A stretch of DNA of 64,000 bases from Helicoverpa zea (Eukaryota; Arthropoda; Insecta; Lepidoptera; Noctuidae), in assembly GCF_022581195.2 (NCBI RefSeq), contig NC_061465.1:7318501-7382500 (forward strand), written 5' to 3'. The notes below the pieces were generated by a model. That model was not told where the DNA came from. It was given only the letters and a program-made list of their open reading frames with translations, and searched no databases. Positions 50,833-63,100 of the stretch are shown here, piece by piece. A program made the translations under genes and the position numbers. Positions within the stretch are counted from its first letter, which is position 1. Each line of letters opens with the position of its first letter.

Positions 50833-51035
50833 CTTTTATTAATAAGCAGGATATTTACAGAAATAATATATGTAATCTTAAATTATGTAAAACAAAAATA
50901 ACAAAAGAAAATTTACGAATCATTAAAAAAAGAAAGAAATTACAATTAAGTATAAAAAAAAAAAACACCCGCATCGCTGTCGCCGTGGATTGTGCCCAAA
51001 AGGCTGGCTGCATTGCCATGCTGAATGGCATAGAG
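50833..51035 (-). mobile_element. 3'-end stub of the same retroelement family
   Basis: On the minus strand 51031-50966 encodes AIQHGNAASLLGTIHGDSD, matching AIQRGNAASLLGTLPSDSDE at the C-terminus of the element at 45.7-48.4 kb. It is followed by a T-run and, about 100 bp further, GTAAATAT...ATTAATAAAA, which resembles the 3' end of that element. It is therefore an extremely 5'-truncated insertion of a related, not identical, copy in the same orientation. Nothing in it can be expressed as a protein. Confidence 0.82.
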
Positions 51036-52948
51036 ATATACCTAGCATATTTTGAAGTTATATACAAAGATATATTCTAGATTTGCAGTCTACGAAGTTA
51101 TTGAAGGCTTATCTTAGTACAATTAGTTCTAAGATCCCAGAACCCATGCGCTTTATTTAGAGTAGGTACTGCAGTGGTTTACAATGGGAGCTATTGAAAG
51201 CTGGCCAGAACTTTGTGTTATTGAAGTTTATGGAAGCGAACTAATCTATTGAGCTTAATATTAAATGCACTTTTCATATTTTGAATTCTGTTCGGTTGCG
51301 ATAATTTTGCAGGTTTAAATGTAAGAAACATGCAACAGTTGTCATATGTAAAGCATCCCGTTTTTAAATGAAAAAACTGGGAAAATTCTGTGACTGAGAA
51401 AATTATCGTAGTCTACAGCAATAATTCTTCGTGACCACTCCCGTCCCATTCCATTCCACAGTGACGAAATGAATAATACGAATTCTCGCCTCACGTAATC
51501 CTATTTGCAAAGGGACGGCGCGGCATCTCCCTGTTATTACACAAACGGGCCGTGCGTGTTAATCCTAATAATTATTTGTATATCTTGACGGCTCATTATT
51601 ATAACATACTACCTTTTAAGCGGATTTCTTCTTTATCTTGCTTATAATAAAAATATGTTCAGTAGATACTCCGTTGTTTGTGTTGCCTTTCGTACTTAGT
51701 GCAAAAGATGTTCTGTTCATGTTACTTTGTGTTCACATAATGTCGTAAACAACGTAGACATTTTAGCGATAACGAGCAATAAGCTATAATACAGGTAAAC
51801 GCTTTTCCACGCTATTGTAAAATACAGCACACAATTCACTGGAATTAGATTAATGTGCCAGAGTAAACTTTGCAGCGCGCTTCCTTCCTTAATGCACCGC
51901 AATATCGCTTCCAAGCAAATATACTCCCTTAACCTAACAAGAAAATATGTGAACAAAACTATGTATGGACTCACCTAAGGCCGCGGCCACACAGATTAAA
52001 TTTAGAATTCTCTTTTTGCCAGTCTGACCGCGGTTGCTTAGACTGTGTTAGGCGAGTAAGGCTCGGACATTGGAGAGTGATTTTCGGTAACATTGTACGT
52101 ACCGGCTATCTGTAACCGACTTAATACCGTGAATAAGTAAGTAGACTGGCGAAGCAGTTAATGTCGGTACCCTTGGAATAGCGGTACAGGATACGCCTTT
52201 AGCCTTTATGGTCAGAGATAAACACTTATCTACATAAGCGTAAATAGTGATTTTGTTTCGGATGCTGGGTCGGATAGTCGGATTTGTTTTCGTCTTTGCA
52301 CCGGTTTAAGGAATTAACTTGCGTTAGGGAGGATTAGCGTTTAAGTTTAGTTCTGGGTGAGCAGATAAACTTGTAATAACTCTGGTGATATTTGACTAAG
52401 CGGCTTTGCGTATTTTAATTACGTAGGTAGGTATCCAATTTATGATTACCGTTTATATGTATGAATACAGATGAAAGCCATAAATTGAATACTGAGTTAA
52501 ATATTGAATGAACAAACAATAATTGTATGACGTCAAGCTTTTTAGATTATCCCACATATATTGCTACTCCATCAGCAAAAATACACACACGCAACACACC
52601 AGCAAAAATATAACTGAATTCCATCAAAAGCTCTCCTGTGTTTCGCTCCACATTTTCAAATTCACTTACAAAACTAATTTCCTTTTTTGCCGTGTGGTTT
52701 CCTCATCAAACTGATCCTATCTGTTCCGTGGGCGTCAATCGAAACTGATACAGCGGTTTTCAACCTAATACTGCTATAAAAGGAATCTGTTTACTTACAT
52801 TATTATGTAAATGAATTCGTGTTGCCCTATCCGTAACTCGTTAGGTCGTGATGCAGTATCTGTGCTGGATAGATAGAAGCAAGTATCAGCACTCTATTAT
52901 CTAGGCGGCTGTCCAATGTTATTGCTAGATGTGGACACCAATTACGGA

Positions 52949-53050
52949 CAAGTTTTCGAGTTGGCAAAAAACAATTGTAGTCTTAGGACTACAGTTGTTT
53001 TTTATTGTAGTCTTAGGACTACAGTTGTTTTTTGCCAACTCGAAAACTTG
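52949..53050. repeat. 46-bp-arm hairpin built on a 30-bp tandem repeat
   Basis: The arms 52949-52994 and 53005-53050 pair with four mismatches; the outer 26 bp are exact (CAAGTTTTCGAGTTGGCAAA plus AAACAA). The centre holds two exact tandem copies (52974-53003, 53004-53033) of a 30-bp unit that itself contains the palindrome GTAGTCTTAGGACTAC. A CTAAG pentamer array follows at 53051. It does not match any other repeat in the window. Confidence 0.85.
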
Positions 53051-56000
53051 CTAAGCTAAGCTAAGCTGTATAAAGTATATTTGTAATTTTCTGAAATTAA
53101 AATATGTTTGATATATAAATGTTTGATGCTACCAGCATCTAAAAGAAATGTTTATGAAGAAATGAAATGAACTTGTCAATACACTTAAGCTATTACAGTC
53201 CAGGCCAAAATTATCTGACACCTCATCATCGTATTCAAATTGCCGTAAAAAGTATATTTACAAGAAAAATATACTTTATACCATTTTAAAATGAGCATCT
53301 CCAACGACTGTAAGCTAAAGTAATATTTTAGTAAGTACATAACTGGCCAACGAATTTGTGTTTAACTAACAACGTAGTTCGACTGGCCGAGTAAACTTCA
53401 TCTCAGTGAGTTGAGCGTACTTAAGTAGCGATGCAGCAGCTAATAATGTTTGCAGATTAACTTTTTCGATCCAACGGCTAAGATAATAAATTAAATGAAT
53501 CGTAGACAGCAACTTCTGCAGGGCGGAATATATTTGTAATTTTCCGACGGAGTTCTGTCTTACGTAAAAACTAAGCTTTTTTATCAATTCTTTTATTTTA
53601 TCAGCTTCAATTTATTTTTGCACCGGTACAATATATTAGGAACAATGAAGCATAAACGGTAATGAAAATACGGTCCATTGAATGGCAAGCGTCGCCAAGT
53701 CCCGTCGTCCGGATAAGCCGTTTTTGTTGCCATCCCAAACAAACAAAATCGACCTGTTAATTGTACTAAATAGAGAATAGGGTTGTTTAATTTATACGTT
53801 CGCCATTCAAGAAGTTAGAACCAATATTTGTAAGCCGTACATTTTCTGGCTTGTTTAAGTTTGTTCCTCCGGAAATTGAACGGAAGGCGGACAATCTTAT
53901 TATGTCAATTGCGTTGTCGATTAGTATGACATGGCAATTGGAACTGCCGAGCTGTGGCTGCGGGGTGAATGCTGTGCATTTTTATGTCAACACTGCAGAA
54001 AGCAGCGGGAGGTTTTATTCTGCGCTTGTATCGAATTAAATTGTAACGAGGAAGCCATTTATTTGCTCTTCCGTGCATAGGATGGTTACTAAATATCCGT
54101 GTCTAAATTCAATATATTTCACTGCTACAGGTATTCAAAATGATAACTACCAATCCGATTAACTAAAGTAGCAAAAATATTGAATCTAAAAAAAATCACG
54201 ATGGTACACTTATTCACCTCTGTTTACAAAACTTTGAAAAGAATCGCATAAACTTCAGAAGAAAAAAATACTTCATTTGTCAAACAAATAGAAAGTTTTA
54301 ATTGAAAAACAAATTTCCAAGAGAGAAAGGCAGGTCATTTTACAGGTTTCATAATAAAAGTGCGAGAGCTGGTATCTAATTGAGTGGTGGTGTTTTTTAA
54401 TTCTCCCAACAACGGTTATATTCTAAACGGGTTTTCTTTGTTTTGTTTAAGAATGATATGACGGTGTCGATCATAATATAAATAGGTACCTTTGCGAAAA
54501 TGTATGAAAATGTTGTTTCCCACTCTTAAAGCAGTGAAACCGTCAAAAGTATCAAAGCACGAAACCACTTAGAACCAACCATGTGTTTATGGAGCATCCG
54601 TCTTAGTCGCAGACCATTCATTTCGCGTCTAAAAGTCCGCACCGCGCAACCTTTGACCAACTGTAAATAGACAAGGCCACGACCCACTAACAACCTGAAC
54701 AACACTACCGCTCATCACGGCCTGTTTTCTTTTCACATTTAAAAAAAGAAACAAGTGACTCCGCGTTTTCTAGAAAAAGATCCTCTTCCCAGTACCATAA
54801 ATAAATAAACACTTAACAAAAAGTCAAGAATAGTCCTTCTTTACATTTGACTACGCTCATTGTAACAAGTTCTCAATGTCGCCCTATTTCTATAGAACTT
54901 ACATAAAGCGTTAGCGCACCATAAAATGTTTGAAGTTAAACGTAAACAATGAATAAGTAAGCATAATGTAATACTTTGGCTGCGTTCATAATTTGTACCG
55001 TGTTTTTCTTTGTAGCTTTGCGAGTAAATGGGACTTACTAAAGCAACTTCATGAGCCGAGCAAAAACATTTTCTGTTTAAAAATTGCAGAGAGTTGAAAA
55101 GTGTTGGATTTTGTAAATCACGAGAGGGTAAAATACACTCAAAACTAGGTATTTCGGTAATGAATCTAAGAACATCTAAATGATACATTTTCTCAAGTGA
55201 ATGAAGCAATTCTATTAGTCAACTTATCTCATCACAGTCTGAACCCAAATGAAGTCAAAGTCCTCATTTTAATTACTCTTTGCAAAAGTCATTTTAAAAC
55301 AAATCAAACAATAAGAGAGATTAGCGAACTAGACGATGTCGTTCCAGTTATAAATGCGTAACTATTTTACCGCAACAAAGAGGTGTAAATAATTACAGTG
55401 GCCATTTTATGGTGCAAACTAAGTTTATGAAGCTCGCCGCACGTTAACTCCTTTATCCCACCTAGTGTGAATACCGAGAATTTTTGCAACGTTTATACCT
55501 CAAACGACCTCCGACTTTATTTAGCTTTTGTACTAAAATAATTAACCCCAAAAACTTTAGTGCCCTGATAACTCCTTCGAAAATTACGCTCTGTTTATAA
55601 GTGGGCCTTGTTTTTTCTTTGTTAATTCAATTAATGTATTCTGCCCTGCTAAGTTTGTTTTAACTACTTAGAAGATATTTAATTATAGAACTTTAAATAA
55701 AAACACTGTGCGAGGAAGTGATTTTGGCGGGGTTATTATGCCTTTTAGCGCTGACTGTATCGCTTGTACCTATTACAAAACAGTTCTTAAGGTTCATTCT
55801 TCCGTAAGGCATTATCTGATTACATAAACCTACCTAACATTTTCACATATGCAAAATAATAATAATAAGCATACGTCTACGTGTTCTTAGTTAGGCGAGA
55901 AGCGGATTTTACTTAATTAAATACCTTTTACACGGCGCGTACACTCGGGTGCCATTATTTAAACTCTTACCTGAAACAAATAAACGGAAACATTTAATTT

Positions 56001-57129
56001 ATTTTCAAGTTCAAAATTTTACGAAGCTGTTGTTTGTGATGAATTAAAATTCGCAGAAGTAATTAAGCGTTAAGATTTTCATTTAATGAGATGTCTTATC
56101 AAATAATACTTAAATAAGTTTACGTAAATGTCAACTGAAATTAAATTATAACAATTAGGTACGGTCGCAAAACATGCAATTACAAGAGGAATGTGTAAAC
56201 TCGAATAAAAATAAATAGATCATTAAGTTTCCAAATCTCATTAACCCACTGTTTTAGTACTGAATTTGAATATTAAATTGGTCAGTGGGTTTGAAATATA
56301 TATTCACAGAATGACCAACATGAATCTACTCGTATACGTATGTATAGTACATACGAAGCTGTATGTAGAGTAGTAGTGCTTCAGTGCTCAGTGCCTATGT
56401 TTCAGTCGGCTGTCTCGCCACAGTCGGATACACACAAGAGGCTTTATCATTTGCGAGACTTCCATAAATCGAACTCCTACCGAAACATTTTCAATGACTC
56501 AAAACATCTGTTGCTTCAGCACTGTCCCGGAAAAGACACAACTTAGAAACAATGAAAACCTTTTATTACATAAAATGAAATAACCAAAATTTTGCTGCGA
56601 ACATTTGCCAAACGTGCCTGTAACAAAAACAAATTCAGCATTGACGCTTTTAGGCAAAGCATCTAATATTAATATTTATGCAAATGACAATATTAAAATC
56701 ATTCGCGGCACGGACCAGAATATCAATGAAGCAAATTCGGCTGAAAGAACCTTTTTTGGTCCGCAATCGACACAGAATCGATTTGCAATGAGGTTTTAGC
56801 GAAACCACAATGAAATTATCCGGGCTTTTGCCACCGGATATTAAACACAGATGGGACAATCACACAGCAAATAATTCCAATAATGCATCGCAATACTCAG
56901 TTTTGACCAGCACTTCAATTAATTAACTTTCCATTTGTGCTCACTGTATTCATGAATAGCTTTTCATATATGAATTAGAGCTAGTAATAAAACATTGAAT
57001 TTCACACTTCTGACGACCTCAAAACTTTTGATGATATTATCAAAATAAATTGCTAGAAAATACGGAATAATGCTTTAACATGATCAGAAACATGGTTCTG
57101 GTAAATGAATATTATCATTACTCGTTGAA

Positions 57130-57191
57130 CACTCATCTCTTCCCTCTTTCATTACTCCCTTCCTAGTAATGAAAGAGGGAAGAGATGAGTG
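57130..57191 (-). repeat. 27-bp perfect hairpin in the intron after the 57.4-kb exon
   Basis: The arms 57130-57156 and 57165-57191 are exact inverted copies with an 8-nt loop (CCCTTCCT on the plus strand). On the minus strand the first arm is purine-rich near its centre (GAAAGAGGGAAGAGATGAG complement order). It starts 234 bp downstream of the GTAAGT donor of the 57.4-58.2 kb exon, so a transcript of that gene would contain it. It could be a microRNA-like precursor, an RNA-editing substrate or a transposon footprint. Confidence 0.85.
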
Positions 57192-57425
57192 CAGACCGAG
57201 AATGTTCCAGTCCGTCATTAGCATACAGATTGATCCAAACGCCGAGACGACCGAAATGCTGGTAAATGAACCCAATTCAATGTACAACTGAATGATTGTG
57301 TTTCAAGTTCTACGGTCGTACTTTTGTAGCATTCTGAATGCATTTTAATTACTTTTCCGCCACTTTAATTCTATTTTGTTTGAAAAGTACTTTATTATCG
57401 CTAGTAAGTCTGACAGCTCACTTAC

Positions 57426-58154
57426 CTTCATTTCCTTAACTGCTATAGTAGAATCAGTCTTTCCCTTATCCAATTGGTCATTACTTAACATCGCCTGATC
57501 GGTCATGGTACTTTCGTCTACTAAAATTTCTCTGCTATTTTTCCTGGAATGGTTAATAATATCGGGTTTCTCGGCACTCATCAGATTACTGGCATTTTCA
57601 TTTGTACAGTTCTCTTTTCCAGATTTTCGGTCTTCGGCTGAGCGTGATTTATCTTCGGAACTTTTTATTTTGAAACAAGATATCGATTTCTTATCTGCTT
57701 TACCATCGCTTCTACTAATTGGATCATTTTTATCACGTTTACGTTCGTCTTTCTTGAGGTTCTTAGCAGCACTCTCAGACTTGAGACGTTTTTTCTTTCC
57801 ATTCCACTTAGAGTGGACGTTTTTGGATCGATTGCTATCATCGCTCGTTCCAACGCTGTCAGAACAGACGGGGTTAACTAGGATTTTCGTTGATTTAGCT
57901 TTTCGTTCTATTTTTCTTAAATTCAGTAAGTTTCCAGTTGAGTTTATGAGGGTGGGTGATGAATTGTGTGATGGAGAACTGTCCTTCCCCTCATCGCTGG
58001 AACCGCGAACAGCTGCGGGTATCAGTTTGATGGCTTTCATGGCATCAACAGGGTTATGTCGTATTTTGTGTGTACCAAGTGGCCCCATAGCAATCGGTGG
58101 TCCTCCTTTGAATAATAACGCCGTCTCCGTTGGTTGACACACACAAGCTAACAT
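57426..58154 (-). CDS. First coding exon of a gene, possibly an ASPP 5' exon
   Basis: An open stretch of 243 codons begins MLACVCQPTETALLFKGGPP, directly after an in-frame TGA four codons upstream of the ATG. It ends at a strong donor (ATGAAG|GTAAGT) in phase 0. After the N-terminal 45 residues the protein is hydrophilic and Lys/Ser/Asp/Asn-rich (for example GKKKRLKSESAAKNLKKDER), so it is probably disordered, with basic patches of nuclear-localisation type. I do not recognise a domain. It has no signal peptide or membrane segment. The next minus-strand exon I can support is the ASPP exon at 24617, which starts in phase 0, so direct splicing ([14 protein letters not shown]) would keep the frame. 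That link is inference. Alternatives are an unrelated gene whose other exons I did not find, or a gene nested in an ASPP intron. The absence of the ubiquitin-like N-terminal fold of vertebrate ASPP is notable if the link holds. Confidence 0.7.
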
Positions 58155-59030
58155 TTTCAATATTCATTTAATTTACTTATCACTATTATCACTCACATAT
58201 TTGGTGTATTATTATATTGTAACCACTCATTAACTAAAATAGATTGTAAGCGTGATGATTGGCTGGAAACCTATTTATTCAGAAAATGTTCAAATCTACA
58301 ACAGATGTCATATTGTTTTTACGCAGAAGCTAAATACGAATAAAACAAACGTGAGACGTTTCTGTAAGTGTACTTGAAAGTTACATTATGTATGTTCGTG
58401 TGTATCTCCTAACGCATCTCACACGTTTAACGCGTATATTAAACTTCCTTCCCGCCGCGGAGACATGTTATTTCTAACTGAATAGCGTAATCATTGCCGT
58501 CATTCGGATACTTGATTTGTCGTCACTTACAACAGACTTCCTCGTTTCTGTAGACAACACATACAAATCATCCAAACGAACGTATTGTGTACTCGGAATG
58601 GGACAATTGAGTTTTACCTTCAAAATCTGGTGACTTGATGCAAAGCTTAACTTCAGTCTACCAAAATAGTGTTTTCGTCTAAAAATATTCAAAGTCATTT
58701 ATAGAGTTTACAGAACAAAATAAACCAAAAGTGAACCGCAAACATTTTGTCTCCAAATCCTTTCCCAGGGGAGGAAAAAGTTCAAAAGCCAGTTACTGCT
58801 TTATTCCACGTATACTCGTATACGTACTTACGGCACGAGTGAAAAGTTGACGTTATCGGATTTTCTGCTCGAGCATGTCACAATGTCTCCAAGGTTTGTA
58901 TTTATCGCGGAATAGATCTGTTGCGGTTCCGATACACCACTTTCTTACTATGGCTGCCCTCCTTTTCAACTTATCGATACCTGTCTCAATTATTGTTGAA
59001 TAATATTTGCCGCGTTGTAACTTTACTTAT
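58155..59030 (-). promoter_or_regulatory. Upstream region of the 57.4-kb exon, possible promoter
   Basis: The bases before the start codon contain stops in frame and no pyrimidine-rich acceptor, so they are 5' untranslated or promoter sequence. A TATCGATA palindrome at 58972-58979, identical to the core of the DREF-binding element of fly housekeeping promoters, and a moderately GC-richer block at 58.85-58.95 kb are the only candidate promoter signals. No convincing TATA box or initiator was identified. This is a weak call. Confidence 0.25.
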
Positions 59031-59948
59031 TGTACAGTTCAAACGGTTATATTCCGCCCTTCCTAAAAGCATTCATATCTAAAAGCGTCCAAAGCGCGGC
59101 CCACTTGCATAGTTATTTGAATAATCAATCAGGTAAGGGCAATAAAAGTGAATCATTTGAATGCCAAGTTTGCTTTGCTCCATGCTCAGTACTTGGAGTA
59201 ACCGTAAAAACCAACAATTGGAATGACTCCCTCAATCATTTTATTACGAACGATTTCTGTACGATGACGAAAGGTAACTCGAGACGAAACGCTACGTATA
59301 TTGACGATATAAAATGAATCAATTTATAAGCAAAATGCTCTTCGTTGTCAATACTAGGTATAACTTTCTTATTTCTCTCAGGCATATTTTAACCAGCCCT
59401 AGTAAACGTTTCCCAAAATAAACTGACGTGTTTCGGCATAAAACCTTTTTTATACAAAAATGAGGAATACATTATTACGCCCCAAATGAACTTTGCGTAT
59501 AAAATAAATGGAATTGTAATAAAATTCTTCATATTTTTCAGAAAAGCCATTAAAATATGATCCGTAATATTTTTGTCAAATGTGAATGATAAAGATAATC
59601 AGAATATGGGATATTCGTTTTATTGTGTATGCAAATAATTGAGTTAATAAACAAAAAGGTTGTGTACGGTAGAATAAAATACCCTTAGTCGTGGTCTGTC
59701 CACTTACTACCCAGATAAAAGCACGTGCAAACTTTTACTCTTTCTGCTCACTTCAAGGTAAGCACTAAATGGGAGTAAGCGCATTACACCATCCTTTTAC
59801 TATTCCCCGCCTTTAAATAGAAAAACTTTCCTAGATAAGTGAGAGTGACGAAAGTGGACGGTGCTATGCAAAATTTGCACGTAGAGAATTCTATGCTCGC
59901 CGAAATATCCAGGTATGGTCAGGTTTTAGTGGCCGGAATGCTTAATAT

Positions 59949-60179
59949 TATAGTTCGGCCATTCAGAGAATGCGTTCCTGACACGTCGCGATTGAACTGA
60001 CGACGTAACTACATTCATTGATTATTGATATAATAATGTTGTTTTAATGCTCCTCAATTGTTAAAACGGTAAACAACCAGCAAAAATATTTTTATCGTAA
60101 CTGCAACGCCATTGCAAAGTTACGTCGTCAGTTCAATCGCGACGTGTCAGGAACGCATTCTCTGAATGGCCGAACTATA
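59949..60179. mobile_element. 231-bp MITE with perfect 61-bp inverted repeats
   Basis: The arms 59949-60009 and 60119-60179 are exact inverted copies beginning TATAGTTCGGCCATTCAGAG and ending GACGACGTAAC. The 109-bp centre is AT-rich and non-coding. The outermost TA/TTA on both sides suggests a TA or TTA target site. Perfect identity of the arms indicates a recent insertion or maintenance by pairing. It is non-autonomous, with the superfamily undecided. Confidence 0.88.
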
Positions 60180-63100
60180 AGTCTACGAACTACGCTGGCT
60201 ATGTAGGCATTTAAGAATTTTTGCCTTATTTGATCTAGCTTGAACGTGGAAAAGGAAACGATTTTCACACAGGTAACTACTACTGTTTACTACTTTTGTA
60301 TTTTTTATCAGCTTATCCGTTTTTTTTTTCAATATATTAAAAAAAAAAACGAGTATTTAAGGCTTTGTCTAATATTTAAACAACATTCCATTTATTTCCA
60401 TCAAATATTTTGCACTAAATTGGTTCACCATAATGGCAATCTGGATCCTACATAAACGTGACTGCCATTATAAGCGGAAAAAAATAAAAATGCACAAAAT
60501 GTCGACCGGATATGTACAGCGTCACCGAGAAATGTGATTTCAGGTTTCATAATATTGAGAAATTTAATTTGAAAGTGCTGACAATCGTCACGAGTGTAAG
60601 GCAAGGCATTCATATTGCAGCGCAGCCACGTCGGAACATTCATCGCCGCTTTAATTTTGTACATTTCAATGTAAATATTGAATGGATGTCCACGACTGGA
60701 AAATGTTACAAATAAAATGCACAGGATACTTTTTATTTCGTAATACACTCTAGAGCTATGATTCTGGGTCAGTTGTGAAGATTTTAATAATTTTGAGGAG
60801 TATTTGCAGTTTTTTTAACTATAAGTGGCTTTAAGAGAATAATTGAGTAAAATTTTTGCAATACCTTTGTTTAAATTCATTTTTTAAGTTTTTATTTAAC
60901 TATTCTGCACGTATGAAATATGTCAAGCAACAAAAAAATTACTTACATTGCTTGAAAATTTTACGTTCTTTATGACGTAAGAAAGGTTTCAAAACTTTAT
61001 ATAAAAGTTAATATTTGAAATGAATATGTGCCTTCGATTTGTAAGTATATAAAGAGCAGAGTTGTTAACCTTCCCAAAATCGTGGCTGACGTAGATATTG
61101 TCGAGAGTAAGTGCGCACATTTAAGGCACACGACACTACCACATCGGAACTAGGCTCGGAAGTCGAAGTGAAGCGATTCTCCCGCCTCCACCCTCAACTT
61201 CCTATCCTCCCCTATCACCTAGCATACAGTGTCAACTAGTTCTGAACGAAACAAGTTTCAGTTTCGCGAATAGGAAATTACCCACTTTATTCTTCTTCCA
61301 GAATATACGAAGTATTTTTAAATAAAACTCATTAGTTCTCCACTATGCAGGGACGGACTACTAATGCGTTGGAAGTTCTATTTAAAAGTCCATTCGCGAA
61401 AATCCCATTGATTCACTCGTAGAAACACTTCACTTTCGAAATAAAGGACCAGGAAAAGCCCATTAAAACAGCGTTATTATTCAACCCGACGCTCTAGCGG
61501 AAAATTAAGAAGAATTTCTCACACAATGGTTAGTGAAATTGCTTGTAACTTCGCTGAAATATTTTTTACTGTGACATCAATCACAAAAAAGTTAGTCCTC
61601 GGCGCAACGCCTGTTAATTGAAAGTTATTGCATGGAAAAACGAGGCAGTATTTCACGCAAAATTTTTAAATTTATTTCCAGCTATACCGCGTTCGGTACA
61701 AAATTCTAATTTTCTCTCTCTTTCGTGGTGTCTTTGAAAATAAACAAATTTTGTGGAGCTTAGCGACGCCGTAAATCCAATTTTATAAAATTACTAAGCA
61801 ATGTAGGTATAACACAAAACAGCCGCGTTACCCGACCTGTGAAAGACCTGAATTTTTCTATTGAAATTATGTATAGTTATGAAATAGTTTATTTTTCTAC
61901 AGCATTATAGAAAACATTAATTTGTGAACGTACTAATTGTCTAAAAAAGACGTGCTCTTTTATGTTCTTCAGGACATTTCTTCAGTTTTTATATGTCATT
62001 AAACTTAATTTACGTAAGATAAAATTCCAATTAAGCAAAATGATAATTTTAATTGAAGGTTTAATTATACAGATATTTACAACGTTCCAAGAGGAACTTA
62101 TGTGAAGATACCGTTACATTATTAATTAGAAAAGATGACATCGTATTAACGCTATTTAATAATGTTCTTGAGTGGGTGTTTCTCAAGCGGTGATCAAATG
62201 TGAATAACTTCACACTGTCTTTTGTTTATACTGAGACTCTAGGGACAGTACGAAGTGTAAATGTTCATGTTCAAGTATGTTCATGATCACGGGAACAGCC
62301 ATCGACTCCCGCTCAATTAGAGACAGATTTAATTATCACGCCCACATTGAGGAGTCGCCCGAATGTGATTCTGCCTCTATGAAGGGACGTTTAATTTATC
62401 AATTTTCCTTACACTAGGAGATGTAATTAATGGGAACTTCACGAATCACGCTCAAGCTGTGATATTTTAGTCCCCTGAGGCAAAAGCAATCTTTGTTGCA
62501 TTGGATATTAAGTCTGAAACTTTTCAAAGTAACTTTATTCTTTCTTCCTTGTCATAAAAATGTAGTACGTTAGCTAAAACATATAAGTAAGATCAGGCTC
62601 GTAAATCCCGAAGCCAAAATTGAGTTTCATAAATAATATGTTCAAGGCAAAACTTTATCTCAATATAATATTTTCTTGAGAGCAAGTTTAAATTTTTATC
62701 ACACTGTTTCAGAGAATGCGCGTAATTGGAATATTTCATAAATTAATCAGATTGAAAAAGTTTTCAAGTGAATGAATTCGGGCGACACCAGTGAATTTTG
62801 ACAACTCTGGTTTCGTGTAGGGTTGAGTTTTCATTGAGTTTGTGTCACTTCGCCATTTCTTGGGTTTCTTGAATTAATAATAAAGGAACGTAGCCAGCGT
62901 TTTGCTGAATACCTAATTATTAATTGAAGTAACTAACAACATCACTGTAAAAAGATGGTCTTGAATTATTTATTTAACTTTGTTGTCTATAAGACTGGAT
63001 AAGTTAAGTTCTATGTTTTTGCACGTTTAGATAATAAATATAAAACTAAGTAATATATAATATCTACTTATTTAAGAGAGATAATGAAGAAATAAAATGC

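Larger units (their letters stand above)
24618..57425 (-). other. Putative first ASPP intron (32.8 kb) or intergenic DNA
   Basis: If the exon at 57.4-58.2 kb belongs to ASPP, this is one 32.8-kb intron; otherwise it mixes intron and intergenic DNA. Contents in order: a SINE fragment (24.67 kb), a THAP-type transposon remnant (26.33-27.14 kb), a long inverted-repeat element (27.90-29.71 kb), a SINE (36.05-36.46 kb), the retroelement (45.70-48.42 kb), a hairpin (49.36 kb), a repeat-tail fragment (49.54 kb), a retroelement stub (50.83 kb), a hairpin (52.95 kb) and a hairpin (57.13 kb). In the blocks 29.8-36.0 and 36.5-45.6 kb I see no gene or recognised repeat, only a 17-T run at 41425-41441. 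The 51.1-52.9 and 53.1-57.1 kb blocks are likewise featureless. Short exons encoding an ASPP N-terminal domain could be hidden here and would be missed by eye. Confidence 0.5.

Noticed and set aside
57505..58137. A 210-codon plus-strand frame
   Set aside because: It is the antisense of the minus-strand exon, which has a stop-bounded ATG and a consensus donor; the plus frame is Leu/Phe/Ser-rich as expected for the complement of a Lys/Asp-rich frame.
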